Shown here: one piece after another, positions 1 to 11,708 of the stretch
How the letters are laid out: every line of letters starts with the position of its first letter
Numbering within the stretch: position 1 is the first letter of the stretch
Assembly: GCA_009739215.1 (NCBI GenBank)
Contig: VSJF01000002.1
Coordinates: 992,001-1,056,000, forward strand
Source of the DNA: Floccularia luteovirens
Lineage: Eukaryota > Basidiomycota > Agaricomycetes > Agaricales > Squamanitaceae
Direction of reading: 5' to 3'
DNA: 64,000 nt
The notes under the pieces: model-generated
Databases searched by the model: none
Told to the model about the DNA's origin: nothing
What the model saw: only the letters and a program-made list of their open reading frames with translations
Translations under genes and position numbers: made by a program

Positions 1-2531
1 GTAAACTTCTCTAACATCATTCACAAAAAGAATCCAGGGATTTGATCCCGGACTACCTACAATGTCTTTGTATTCACAGGCAACGTTCAAGACAAGACCC
101 TGACTAGCCCTTAACTGTCATCATTGCAAGGACGAGCACTGAGATACCGTTCCAGCCGCCGGCTTCCCCATGACATAGAAGCCGCAACGTTTTCACACTA
201 CACACCAATCCAAGTCGTCATGTCATTCATTTGTGGACAAGTCGTTCTGTTGGAAGCAAATGAAAAGGGATAGTGGGTATTATTATACCTTAGCCCACTA
301 TATCCTTATGTGTCAGGTGGACCCAGCCACCGGCGCCCCCAGCGTCTCTGCTCAGGGTATTAACATACACAACCACTAGGGTCTTGTTGTTGTGCACGCG
401 TGATGTTGTCGTTTGATGCGATTGCGCCCGTTTCATATTCCGAGGAGAAAAGCAATCAATTTCGTTCCAGATTAAAAGACCAGAGTTATGCTCTAGGTGG
501 GAACTCGACAACAGAGGAGGGAGGGGGGAGGGGTACGCAGTAAGATTTTTGTATGTACGCACAGAGAAAAACATTGAGTAAGGAAGGAAGCAACTGATGT
601 GTCTTGAAAAGCTATTCAGGATGGTTATGTGTAATGTTCATGACTATAACCCGGGCCGCCTCAAAATGCCCAGTACATCTCTCCTCTATCTAAAATGTAA
701 TCCAGATTCATGGCAAGGTAGTTTGGCCTGAGATCGACATTCTAGGAAGCAACCCATGACAATTATCAATCAAATGCTGATACGATTTTGGTATGCTCCG
801 GCGAAAGAAAGGACGATCTTTCAAACTGACTTGGGATACTCTACAAGTGATATCACCTGTCTCATGCTGGATTTGGTGCATTAGAGGGCGTTCAAATTGA
901 TCAGGCATCATCGAAACCTCGAGCACAACACGCACCCCCAGCAATGTAAAGATATCGGTACCATTGACTTAAAGTAAGCGTCTTTTTAAATAGATTGATG
1001 GGCAATGAGCTGATAATCAATCCTTGGCGCGAAACGCTCCTTCATAACCACTGTCTGTGCTAAGTAAGTAGAGTAGAGTAGAGTGAGGGCAACGTTCCTA
1101 TTCAAGGTTCCTCAAGTAGATTGTTTGTATCACTTTGTTTGCTATCGCACCCTGCAAGGTCTTTGGTTTTTTTTTTTCATCCTAATCCCTTGATGAGAGA
1201 CCTTCAAAGGTCTTGGAAGGGTCTAATTGACTTTAGCATTTCCTGTAATAGACTCACAGACTCTTTTAGATGCAATGGATGCATGTGTAAGTCATGTATT
1301 GTCTTAGTACAATTCATTGCTTTTGATTGGAGGCCATTGTAGGCGTGTGTGTATTATACGCTAGGAGGGATTGAAAGCTTAATTGACCTAGCTATCACTA
1401 TCACGACTCCTATCGCAATCACCAGATAATCCGTGAGAATTAAATGGTCAGGTATAATGATCAGGTTCTAGGCTGCTTCCCCTCGTCGACCTTGATACTT
1501 ACTTACTCGAGATTATCCAACACAAATGAACAACCCACGTTGTTTTCGCGGGTCCCCAAGATAACAGCTGATATGAAGTTTAAAATTTCGGAATTGGTGA
1601 TCGTCGTGTTCAGAAGAACACGAGGAATTCATATGCTACTGCTGAAAGCACGCGTTTTCGGACAAAGTGATGGATAGCAAACAACTTCGCGGCCTGGATT
1701 CTGGCTCACCTAGTCCACCCAATCGCCTTGCCTGCCTCATTTACAATACTCGAGCACGATGGTATACGGGATAGTAAATCCGTGCTTCTCAGTTGCTCCA
1801 ACTACACACACCCTCCTCTAAATTCCCTCCTCCGTATATACGAAGCCGTATATAGATTCTATCAATAATTTGCTTCCATACCATCATGTCATGCCGTCTA
1901 ACAGCCAATCAGGGTTCATTAACATTATTTTATTTTAGACAAGAGGGTCTTGTCCGGAAGGCCGGCAAGAACGGCTGTTTGACCCCGTTCCCGTTTTTAT
2001 CATCCCGAATACGGATACAATTACTATTTTGAGGTCAACTGGTGTTGGATGGCATCTCCAAAATGAGAAAAATAAATAATGCAAAACAAAAGCCAAAAAA
2101 ACGATGCCGGTATCAATATTTGAACTATTTATAAAACGTATTACTGTCTGTGGTCTTTTTCTCCCAAGCCAAGGCCATCAACGTCTTCGTTCTCGACATT
2201 TGGGAAAGTTGGACATTGGGACATGCTGTTCCGACTGTTCCAATAAAAGAAAATACCGAGTGCGTCCATGCAAACGAACAATGTGGTCGAACAAATGCAC
2301 ACCATTTTATCCGAGAGTTTCCCCGCAATCAAGCATTTTCATAAGGAGAAGACAGGTTTCGAGGTTCGTAACGAGAAAATCTGGTGCGTTTAAGATAATT
2401 TTACATACAGTTGGTAACATGATCATGCTCAATAGGCAGTCATGAAAATTTTTTCTCCGTCTTGAGTATCGTGATCATGGCAACTGGACAACCTGTCCTT
2501 TCTACCTTTTCCCCCCACATCTACCTCGACT
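1..2531. other. Gene-free left end, nothing recognised
   Basis: No reading frame longer than about 110 codons with family resemblance is present on either strand, and the short frames overlap one another. I see a small direct repeat of GTAGA units near 1070-1090 and several AT-rich tracts. No tRNA, rRNA or transposon signature could be supported. Confidence 0.5.
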
Positions 2532-4844
2532 TTATAGAGTGTAATAAAAACCAGGCTGTCCTTCTATAGGTTTATCCCGCTTCCCTTCCCTCATCAACCT
2601 GTTCTCTTTACGGAAGTGGAGTATCAACGCTGCCATTAATGAGAGCAGCACGACTTGAGAGCCCATGGTGACTGACAGCCCTACAAACAGGCGTCAGTTG
2701 CTTTGCTTTTGCACATGAAAGTGAGGTGGTTTTACCAGGAATATAGCGAGGATAATCTTGTGCTCGGAAGATTGTGCTCGACATGATACCACCAATCCCG
2801 CCCAGAGCAACTGTCAACGCGCTTTGGACCGATCTGTATGGAATGTTGTTAAGTCAGTATGGATGACAAAGTCGTAAGTAGATTGAGTGTGTCCCGACCT
2901 TTTGCTTTGTGATACAACATTATTGGACGCCTATTTTTATCAGAAATAAACTTTGGAATCTTTAATGTGATGAACCTACAAATGCCAGAATGCCAGGGAT
3001 TGCTCCAGAGTTCCCCGCATTAGTCAAAAAAATCCCTGTAAAAACATTCAAACCATAAGAACATACCATCACTATAACAACATACCAAAGTATCTGACTG
3101 AATTTTCTTTTGCAAATGCAGTAAGGGAGAGACCTAGTACACAGACCAGACATAGGACAATGATAAAACTGCTCCTGTGCTTATACTTGTCCGAAAAGTA
3201 CGAAGCAGTCATGGTGACAATGATCTGGTTCGATGTGTTATTATTCAAAAAAGCTTAGGCGCTTAAATGCATACGCACAGATGGACCATATGGGGGAGCG
3301 CTCTATGATATATCCCGTTGATGAGAAGAGGGCTGGTATGAAGTTTGCTGTCTTAAACTTACAAGAAGAAGTGATTTAGTTGTTGACCAGCCAAATCCTT
3401 TATTCAAGATAATAGAGATGAAATATGACTGCGCGTCTTAGCGCCGCAAGGAAAAAAAAATGTCAGTTGGAAGATAGTTTTAACGAATTGGGTAACATAC
3501 AATTTGGCATAGTAGCACATAAGAATATTACACCTTATGGTTAGATCATGTTAGCCAACATAAATAGAGGAAAGAATATCGAAGGCTTCACCATACGCCC
3601 ACAGTTTCCAATCCCTCAGGTATAGTAAAACCTTTCTCACATCCAGTGGATCCGGTATTGAATCTCCTCGGTCCTCTTCAATACGTCGTAGAACAAGCTC
3701 AGTTTGTTTGGGGGTCAAGAATGTGTTCTTGTCTGGGAAGTCGGGAACGAACAGCCAACAAACGATACCCAGGACTAATGTAATAATGCCTTCTAGAATC
3801 TGAGCGTAGTTAAATTGCAGGTTGGTTTGTTAGCCAATAGTTTGAAGGTTCATTGCTTACAAATATCCATTGCCAGCCTGAGATGCCTCTGTGGCCATCC
3901 AGAAAACTGAAGACGAGAGCGAGAAGAGGACTAAGGCCTGATGCAGTGACCGAAATGAGATAAAACACGGCGAGTCTAGTTTAGATGATTCTTGCTTTGA
4001 GAAGGCTTATAAATATACGAAATCACTGTACCCACCGTTTCTGGACCTCGTGACGTTTGTACCTGGTACACGGTTGCAGCAGAAAAGAATAGAAGTTCGG
4101 AAACGGCCCACCATGTAGATATGATAAATAGTAGCCCAGGAAAGAAAGCAGACTATAGTGTTGGTTATAGTTAGGAACAATATTTGAGTTATTCGGCTTC
4201 TGAAAAAATACCTCAAATATCCCAAGTAAAATCCTAGTCAAGACTAGGAAACCCCATTGATGTATGAATCCCATGCTTAATTGTACGAGACCCCAGGCAA
4301 TAACCGTGGATGTCATCACACGGCGAACGCCGACCTTTCTTAAAATTGTGGTTCCAGGTAATTGCCTGGAACAGCATATTATTGATTATTTTGGAAAAAG
4401 GGATGCTTTCACTCACAATATGGTGTAAGGGACAAAATACAGGCATGTGATGAGATTGAACCGACCATCAACATTGAGGTCCTGGTAGCATGAGTCAGTG
4501 GTGTTGATAGAGAAGGAATTTATACATACAAGGTCAATTGCCATACCAGCTGTATTCGCGGCACCGAGATTAATTCTGTCAATCAAGGCGAAGGAATACA
4601 GCATTGCAAGGAGTGGGATAATGCGAATGTCAACGAAGCGCCTGCAAAAATATGAGTTGTGAGAATGAACGCCGGATGCTGCATATCGCTGAGAATTCAT
4701 ATATCCATACATCGTTCTTCTTTCGAAGTCTGCCTCAGCTTCAACTTCCTCATCAGATAGTTCTACCTTGTTGAGTGACACGAGTGAAGACTCCTTCGAG
4801 ATTCGCTTCTCATCTGAGTGAGTGGAGTAATTTGGAGTAGACAT
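2532..4844 (-). CDS. MFS transporter, anion:cation symporter (Dal5/allantoate permease-like) family
   Basis: This is a proton-coupled plasma-membrane carrier of the fungal Dal5/Tna1/Vht1 type, whose members import organic anions such as allantoate, nicotinate, biotin or pantothenate. The rebuilt protein starts at the ATG at 4844 with a short hydrophilic, Ser/Glu-rich tail. The first helix carries IIPLLAMLYSFALIDRINLG, typical of this family. Later blocks read LPGTTILRKVGVRRVM, PGLLFIISTWYKRHEVQKR and GISGWQWIF. The C-terminal half has FVPDFPDKNTFLTP, then IGGIMSSTIFRAQDYPRYIPG. The last exon (about 2532-2690) ends in GQPGFYYTL and the stop at 2532; it has no start codon of its own. About ten introns were inferred, and all joins I checked keep the frame. 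It appears intact. The substrate cannot be told from sequence. Neighbours are unrelated. Confidence 0.9.
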
Positions 4845-7751
4845 GCCTCTGTCCGCTACAACTCCCTTTAAACCAAGAATATGAAGAAAGTGAGGAAATG
4901 AGAGGACAGGGGAAACAAGGCAATTTTTGCTCACCTTTTAAGCCAAATTGGAGCTGGAGGTATGGGCAAACCGGGCTTCTGGTCAAGAGGCTGGAGTTCT
5001 GGATGTCAACATCCCTGAAAATTCCAACGCACGTCCATCAAGACAGATTAGTTTTGATAGTAAGCACTTCCCCACTAATTACAGCAACCTAGCAAATACG
5101 TATTGCGTAACCCCAATTAGTCCATCAAACTTGTTCCTTTCGGAAAATTATTAAAATTGTAATTCTTTAATTCCGCCGCTCTCTGTTATTGTAAGTAATC
5201 TACTTGCACCATGAAACACTTGAATTGCTGTTCGCAACATTCGAGTATGAAACATCCATCGATCCACAGTCTAAAAGCTAGAAAACTTGACAGCTTCCTC
5301 GTGGACAAATATATTTACGGGATCACAGTTCAGCCTGCAGTAACATCAAAACCGGTATTCTTAATTGTGTACGGCATATGTGGTGCGAGATACATAACCA
5401 TGAGAGATTCGTTCAAAGTCAGATACATCCCTTGGTGGCCTATACCACACAAAATCTCAGGGACGCGAAAATGCCTGCAAGGTCCTCAGGCCTTCGAAAG
5501 CGTTACCGCGCTCTTCCTGCGCAGGACGACTTCTGCAACACACTCATGCTACAGCGTGAGACTCAGGTAAAGAAATCTGGCGGTATGTTCGGAACACGCG
5601 CCGCAACGGTCCATTTGTATTTACATCTTTACACCAACTATATAGTGAAGATTTGATAAAAACGTGTATTTATCCGTACGCCCACAGAGAATCTCTTATT
5701 ATGAATTGCACTTGATTGGCTGGTGGATCTCTTCCTTGACACATAGCCCCTCTCAGCGCTCATTTGGATTAAACGTAATCATAATCAGGAGACGGAACCT
5801 TTTAGCTCGAAGGAAATATCTTAGACTGACATAACCGCAGTGATAACGTTAGGTGTACGGACTATTTGGCGGAACTTTTCTCATACAGTGAAGACTTATG
5901 AATCTTGCAAAATTTACGGAAGAAATGTGGCTTATTACAAGACAAAAATATAGGGAAAACTGGGTCCCGTAGCGTTCGGGACTGGTAAGTGTGGACAAAT
6001 GAATTATTATCACACACGGTTAGTGTCAAGCTGAGATATGTTAATGTACAGGCACTGGTGCGCACGCTGTGGCCTTAAATCTTAGATGAACGAAAAGATA
6101 TACCTGGAAAGGGCCAAATCATGTCTTGTTACGTACTATGTTATCACATCGTCGTCCAGATGACGGTGAACATACCATTGCTAACTATACGCCCTAGCTT
6201 AGAAATGTCTTCCTCCCTAATGGTATGCGTGGTATTCTCCCGAAGGTGTGGATTAATTCTTTAGCTGATGTTAGGAACTGATGTTCTTGATTGTAAGGAT
6301 TTGGAATGCGGAGAAATCCAAGCTCGAAAATGAACCCCCCTCCAAGAAAAATCAGTGATCAAGAGGGTCCAAAGATCTACTTGGCCAAGAAGAAAGTCAC
6401 TCTCGTCAGATCGGGAATCAAAGAATGTTTCGCGTCCTCACTGTTCATTAAGAGTTCCCAGAATCCGGTCCTTCTTAGGGTTACAGCAAATCATCGACGG
6501 GGTTAACCAATCAGATGACGTACCACAATTGAATGGGTTTGCAGGGAAGTGTATACGTTCATGGAGTGCCTACATGCTGACGAGTGTTGTTGCCTGGTTA
6601 AGCGTCGCAGAGAGTGCGGGTGCGGGCAGCATATAGCTCTGCAGCTGGGGTAAAGTATTAATTGGTTCCTAAGGTGGCTGTCCATTTGCATCAATCTCCG
6701 TGGCATAACGTCATTATAATCCACGTTGAGCGGACAAAGTTGGGGTATGTGTAAAATTTCGCTGGAAACAACCATGAAAATTATTGTCGTTGATGAACAT
6801 CAGATCTTGTCATCTACCAGCGCTGAGGGACGTCGTAAGCAAGATGCAAAGCCTTGGAGCATCATTCAGACCCGGGTGAACGTTATTTCAAGGAACATAG
6901 GGGTTGTGAGGGTTCAAGCTTTCAAGCCTGGTTGGAAATTTTAAATCTGATCCCTGTCCCATCTTCCAACTCGTACGGTCCTTGTATAAAAGATATACAA
7001 TTCGCTATCCACTCATTTGCATCGTTTTCTATTCGACTTTTAGCAAGCTGAGTGCTATCATCAAATCAAATGGGCATACCTATCTTTTTGGGCCAACAGG
7101 GAGAATTTGGCGTTACTGCGGTCGCATAGTCACATCAGAACTACACCCAGAAAGAGGAAGGAGCAAAAGTTTGTGCCTCCGCATACACAGGTACGATAGC
7201 TTCTGGTCCATATAGTGGTTCAGGGTCAACGTCTTTGACTAAGATTAGCTTTGCCCCACCTATTGTAATACAGTACCACCAAGCAATGTATCTCCACGAA
7301 GTGCGCCCGCATCTAATCCGAGTACAGGTTCTCCCAACCAATGTGCAACGGACAGTCATAATCACCTTGGAAATATGGCACGTAATCACAAACCTCTTAT
7401 ATGAGCATTTGTTTTGTACCTTTTTCTATTCTTCAGCTCCTTGTACTGGACGATAACACTTTCAAAGATCATGGTGCAGGTATTATGAAGACACCAATGT
7501 CTGTAAGTTGACACACATCCATCCAATAGCATAAAAATATGAATTTTGAACTGGCATCTCAGTGGGAAAGAGAATCTTATCAAGGCACAAAACAATCAAG
7601 TTTTTGGCAGATTATTCGAATATTTCCCAATAGTCCTACAATATTAAACAGTGGGAGCTAGCAACTATAAAGTAAGTCAGGGTTTATCGAATAATGTTAA
7701 CATATGTAACTGATCGTACGGATTCTATCCGGCACAACTCCATCATACATA
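4845..7751. other. 2.9 kb intergenic region, no supportable gene
   Basis: Only short frames below about 120 codons occur, most overlapping on opposite strands. A stretch around 6840-6990 encodes a peptide (SSFQAWLEILNLIP) that loosely resembles one near 50.4 kb; this is the only hint of a decayed repeat. No splice-linked coding exons were recognised. Confidence 0.45.
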
Positions 7752-8901
7752 TCATTGGACTTTGGATTGTTGTTGTTCCGTCGAATCACTGCCAGTCTCT
7801 TTGTCCTTGCCCTTATCTGCAGCGGGGGAAGATGATGGCGCTTCATCTAGGTATAAGTTATTTCTTTCTATATAATCCACAACTCCGTTCGGCAGTAGGT
7901 ACCGGACTGAGAGGCCTCTCCTCAGAAACAATCGGACCTGCATTAAATCAGTAAAACTATCCAAACAGCATCTTAAATGTCAGACCGCGAACCTTTGTGC
8001 TGGAAACGTCATTTTGGATAAGCTGTGATATCAAAAATATGTTGTTACGCCAACGAGCGAGACTATCGGTTGCTTGATCCATCCCCGAACCGGCACGCTC
8101 CACGATAAGAGTCCCGTATCGACCAAGAATGTGATCAAGCTGGACAATGAAAAATACATCAGATACGTTAAAGAATCATAAAAGGACATACATCAGCATA
8201 ACTCCAAACTCCGGGCTCACTCATCGTACTTATAAGGTCCGATCCAGCCAATAACATCACACGAACCGAACGGTGTTCGCCCTCCTTTGTCCGCACACCT
8301 CCAAGGACGGTGTTTATCTCATGGTCGAAATGGTCCAAGACAATGGCAGTACGCTGATATGCTTGGAATGCTTCCCATGGATCTACCATTAACGATTCCG
8401 CTGACTCTTCAGCAGCGATGGAACACATATTAACCCTGCATAATTGTAAAAGTCAGCTGAAAGCTTGGCGCATTGAAGTCGGCCCATAATATTATTTCCA
8501 GATATGGAAGGCAAGAGAGATTAGATTTCGCCTACGCTCATGAACATCGATATCAAAGATCGAATGTTCCGAAATGTACCCATAACTATAGAAAAAGAAA
8601 GGGAACAGGATAATGATCCTTACCTGTGCTCAGCGCTAAGTAACCCCGGTTTCTTGTACATATCACTGACTGGACTCAAGTAAGCCCCGACAATTTCAAA
8701 GTCTGTGTTTTGTCTAGCATAGTCTTTCGCCATCTCAAACATTCGCAAGTGAAGGTAGGTGACTGGGCTGAATGACCCGCAAGCAACCAGAACGATTGGG
8801 ATCCTTTGGGAGTCCCGCATGACCCGGGATAGACGGTGATGAGGAAAGGAATAGTTGGCGGGATTTGTGAATGAATCGGTGAGGTGTAGCTGAGAGGACA
8901 T
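7752..8901 (-). CDS. Nicotinamide/nicotinate mononucleotide adenylyltransferase (NMNAT)
   Basis: This enzyme transfers AMP from ATP to NMN or NaMN, the last shared step of NAD biosynthesis. Near residue 40 the protein shows the nucleotidyltransferase signature GSFSPVTYLHLRMFEMA (GxFxPxxxxHxxM). This is followed by VGAYLSPVSDMYKKPGLL, the NMNAT-specific block. The middle has DPWEAFQAYQRT and LLAGSDLISTM. The C-terminal exon region has the ATP-binding NDVSSTKVRLFLRRG (ISSTxxR type), then RYLLPNGVVDYI, ending in a Ser/Lys/Glu-rich tail. Exons are roughly 8624-8901, 8220-8430, about 8000-8150 and 7752-7930. The start at 8901 (MSSQLH) was chosen because the catalytic core sits at the usual distance; the same frame is open upstream to 9030, so a longer N-terminus is possible. 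It appears intact. Confidence 0.93.
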
Positions 8902-9282
8902 TGTGAAGAACGAATGGAAGAGTGAAGATGGAAAGAGCGGGGGAAGGAGCGATGCGAAGTAAGAGGACCAGGTGGTCACGATGCTCCTTGGTGGGTCATA
9001 AATATGAGCAATTGCTTCCCACGCCCTCATTCAGTTCGTTTCAATTAAGATTCAATACCAATATCAACTCTTCTTGAACCCATGAAAACCACAGGTATAT
9101 GTAAGAAGATGTCTCATCGTTTCCTTTTTTTCACATGTCAAGGTTGAACACAGAAAAATACCATGTTAATTGAATTGTCTGAACCTTCTACAGTAATCTG
9201 ATAACCGATAACAGACGATGGCCAATGTCCTTGAAAACAAGCATGGGCAAGCATGAATAAACACATCACTCTCCGTACAATA
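8902..9282. promoter_or_regulatory. Shared upstream region of NMNAT and the DNA polymerase
   Basis: This 380-base spacer lies between two divergently transcribed genes and must hold both promoters. I see no clear TATA box. The first part (to 9030) is open in the NMNAT frame and could be N-terminal coding sequence. Confidence 0.4.
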
Positions 9283-11558
9283 ATGTCCTTGAAACGACCT
9301 TACTCTCATTCACAAAGTAATTCTAGCTCCGAATCTCTACCAGAAAAGCGCTTGCGCTCCAGTTCATCAGTTTCAGTGGAGGATGCTCAAAAGCTTATCA
9401 AAATTTATATTCTCCAAGCGAAACTCGACTCTTCATCCGTTTCGGAACTGTATACATTGGTGGATGATCACAATAAACGTATAAACCAGATTGATGAGGC
9501 TAAACCTGGTTGTTTGCGAGTCGAATTATGCGGTGATGTTTCTCAAGCCGACCTCATTGTTACCGCAATAAGTATGAGGCGGCGCTTAGAGAGAAACATC
9601 GACTGGAAGCTAGCTGTCAGCCAGAAATTCAATATTTCTTCTTTCGCACAGAACTAAATATGGTTTAGAGACAAAAAGCTATCGTAACACCAGATTGGCT
9701 ACGCGATTCCATTGCGCAAAACACCGCATTACCATGCGGAAAGTACGCGGCCCTGTCGGAGTTGCGTGAAGAGACGGTGCACCACTGCCCAGACAAGGAT
9801 TGCCAAAGGTGCCGCGAGAGTGGTGCAACCAATGAAACGCAACGACCCTATTTGCCGACCGAGGAAGTTCGGAACACCAGCTCCAAAGTAATGCAAAACT
9901 ACTCGGGCCGTTATGCATGCACCAGGGCGTGCCCTTTGGAATGTCCAAACCAAACGCTTGTCAATGAGTTGAACATTCTATGTCTAAATCGGGAGCTAGA
10001 AGGCTTGAAAGTAAATACATTGAGCTATGCGAGGGCCATCGCTGTGGGTACATCTTACACCCCTGTAAGAGATTTTAATAACAATGTTACAGATGATCAA
10101 GTGTGGGTATGATTTTGGTGTTATTTATCGAGTCTTATGCGTAGATTGAAATAGCGTATCCAAAACCGATCACACGGGAATTATTCGACAAAGAGGTTGT
10201 GAAACTGCCGCATATAGGCGACAAAATCGCTTCAAAGGTGCGTCGCGTGACGTAAAAACAAACCCCACGGCGAGTAATCTCGCAGTTCTTACAGGTTGAA
10301 GAATATTTAAAAAACGGCTACATTGTTGAAAGCAGTAAGACTGTAAATTAATGGTTTAGGCTATAATTTGACCCATTGCAGAAACGATACGCTCCTCTGA
10401 AAGATTCCAGGCGCTATCTGCTTTCTCCGAGATCTATGGTGTGGGACCTGCCACCGCCCGTACGTTGTACGATATTGGTCTGCGCACGATCGAGGACATG
10501 GAGCGGTATTATGACGTGCCAGTGGGAGGCGAAGAGGAACTCGTAACACCCAACGGCCGCAAGATAGTCGCAAAAAATGTGCCACCTAACCTGCCGATCA
10601 GCATGGCGTTGGCCTTACGCAAAGATTTGGACGTGAAGATACCAAGAAAAGAGGTTGAGGAAATGCATAGGATTGTAATGTCCGAACTCGATGAAGTACA
10701 ACCAGGTTGTATTAGCACGATTGTTGGAGGGTGCGTGCATATTCTAACAGCTCAAAGCTCATCTCAAGATAGTTGATAGTTATCGACGAGGGAAACCTGA
10801 AAGTAATGATGTAGATATTGTAATCAGCCACCTTGATATTAAAAACGGTGCAAAACGTATCAAGGACCTATCCACTAGGTTCTCCAAACATCTTTATCAG
10901 AAAGGTAACATGCTTATAACTATTAATGAATTACTGAACCAACTGAAAAGATACTATCAGGCCTTGTAGTACACGTCATGCGTAAGTTCTTTGATATTTA
11001 TATTCTGATTTCACACTTCATGTAACTGTTTTCAGATCTTTCTGGATTCCACGTACCTGATGCCCTTCGTACGGAGCATTGGGACTCGCTGGAAAAGGCA
11101 TTGACTGTTTTCGTCCTTCCGCCAGATGAATCTCGACCTCGGATTCATCGTCGTTTGGATCTAATTTTCGCTCCTCCCGAGGCTTATTGGACGGCTGTTG
11201 TTGGATGGTATCTAATTTGATTTAATCGAAGTGTAGGCATTGACTGCGTTTCTGATAGGACTGGTTCCAAAATGTTTGAAAGAGACTTGAGGTTATGGGC
11301 GAAACAAGAAAAGTAAGTTATAATGAAAGGGACGCTGCTTTTGTAGAGTATTAACCCCTGTCATATTTAGGGGCCTGAAGTTCGATAGCTCCGGGTTGTG
11401 AGTCATCCTCTTGTTTTGCTATCAGCATATATTAATTATGATATGCCAGAACCCGTCGCCATGACAGTAAAGCTTTCATTCCAAGAAGTGAGAAGGAGGT
11501 ATTCGATATTCTGGGATTGGAATGGATTGATCCCACTTTACGAAATGCTGATGCCTGA
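9283..11558 (+). CDS. POL4: Family X DNA polymerase (Pol4 / Pol mu-lambda type) with BRCT domain
   Basis: This is a gap-filling polymerase for non-homologous end joining and base excision repair in the nucleus. A basic, Ser-rich N-terminus with KRPYS and PEKRLRSS (possible NLS) leads into a BRCT domain that ends AIVTPDWLRDSIAQ. The 8-kDa region has the HhH block LPHIGDKIASKVEEYLKNG; the Lys of SKVEE aligns with the dRP-lyase Lys72 of Pol beta. A second HhH reads YGVGPATARTLYDIGLRTIE. The palm has GGYRRGKPESNDVDIVISH (two catalytic Asp) and HRRLDLIFAP (third Asp), then GWTGSKMFERDLR. The last exon gives RRHDSKAFIPRSEKEVFDIL and WIDPTLRNADA, stop at 11558. At least eight introns were inferred. 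A start at 9253, ten codons upstream, is also possible. All catalytic residues are present. Confidence 0.93.
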
Positions 11559-11708
11559 CTATGGAGATGTTTTTACTTCATTCCAGTATCTTTATTTTTT
11601 CACATAATGTACCAGGACAAGCTTTTCAATTGCTTCCAACACAACTCGTGTACAAGTAGGCTGTTGGGGATACGTCTAACGAATTGTTGTATTTTGTGAA
11701 CATCAATA

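Noticed and set aside
1..60. Possible tRNA T-arm at the left edge
   Set aside because: The loop would be eight bases and lacks the TTC start, and no D-arm or anticodon stem can be drawn next to it.
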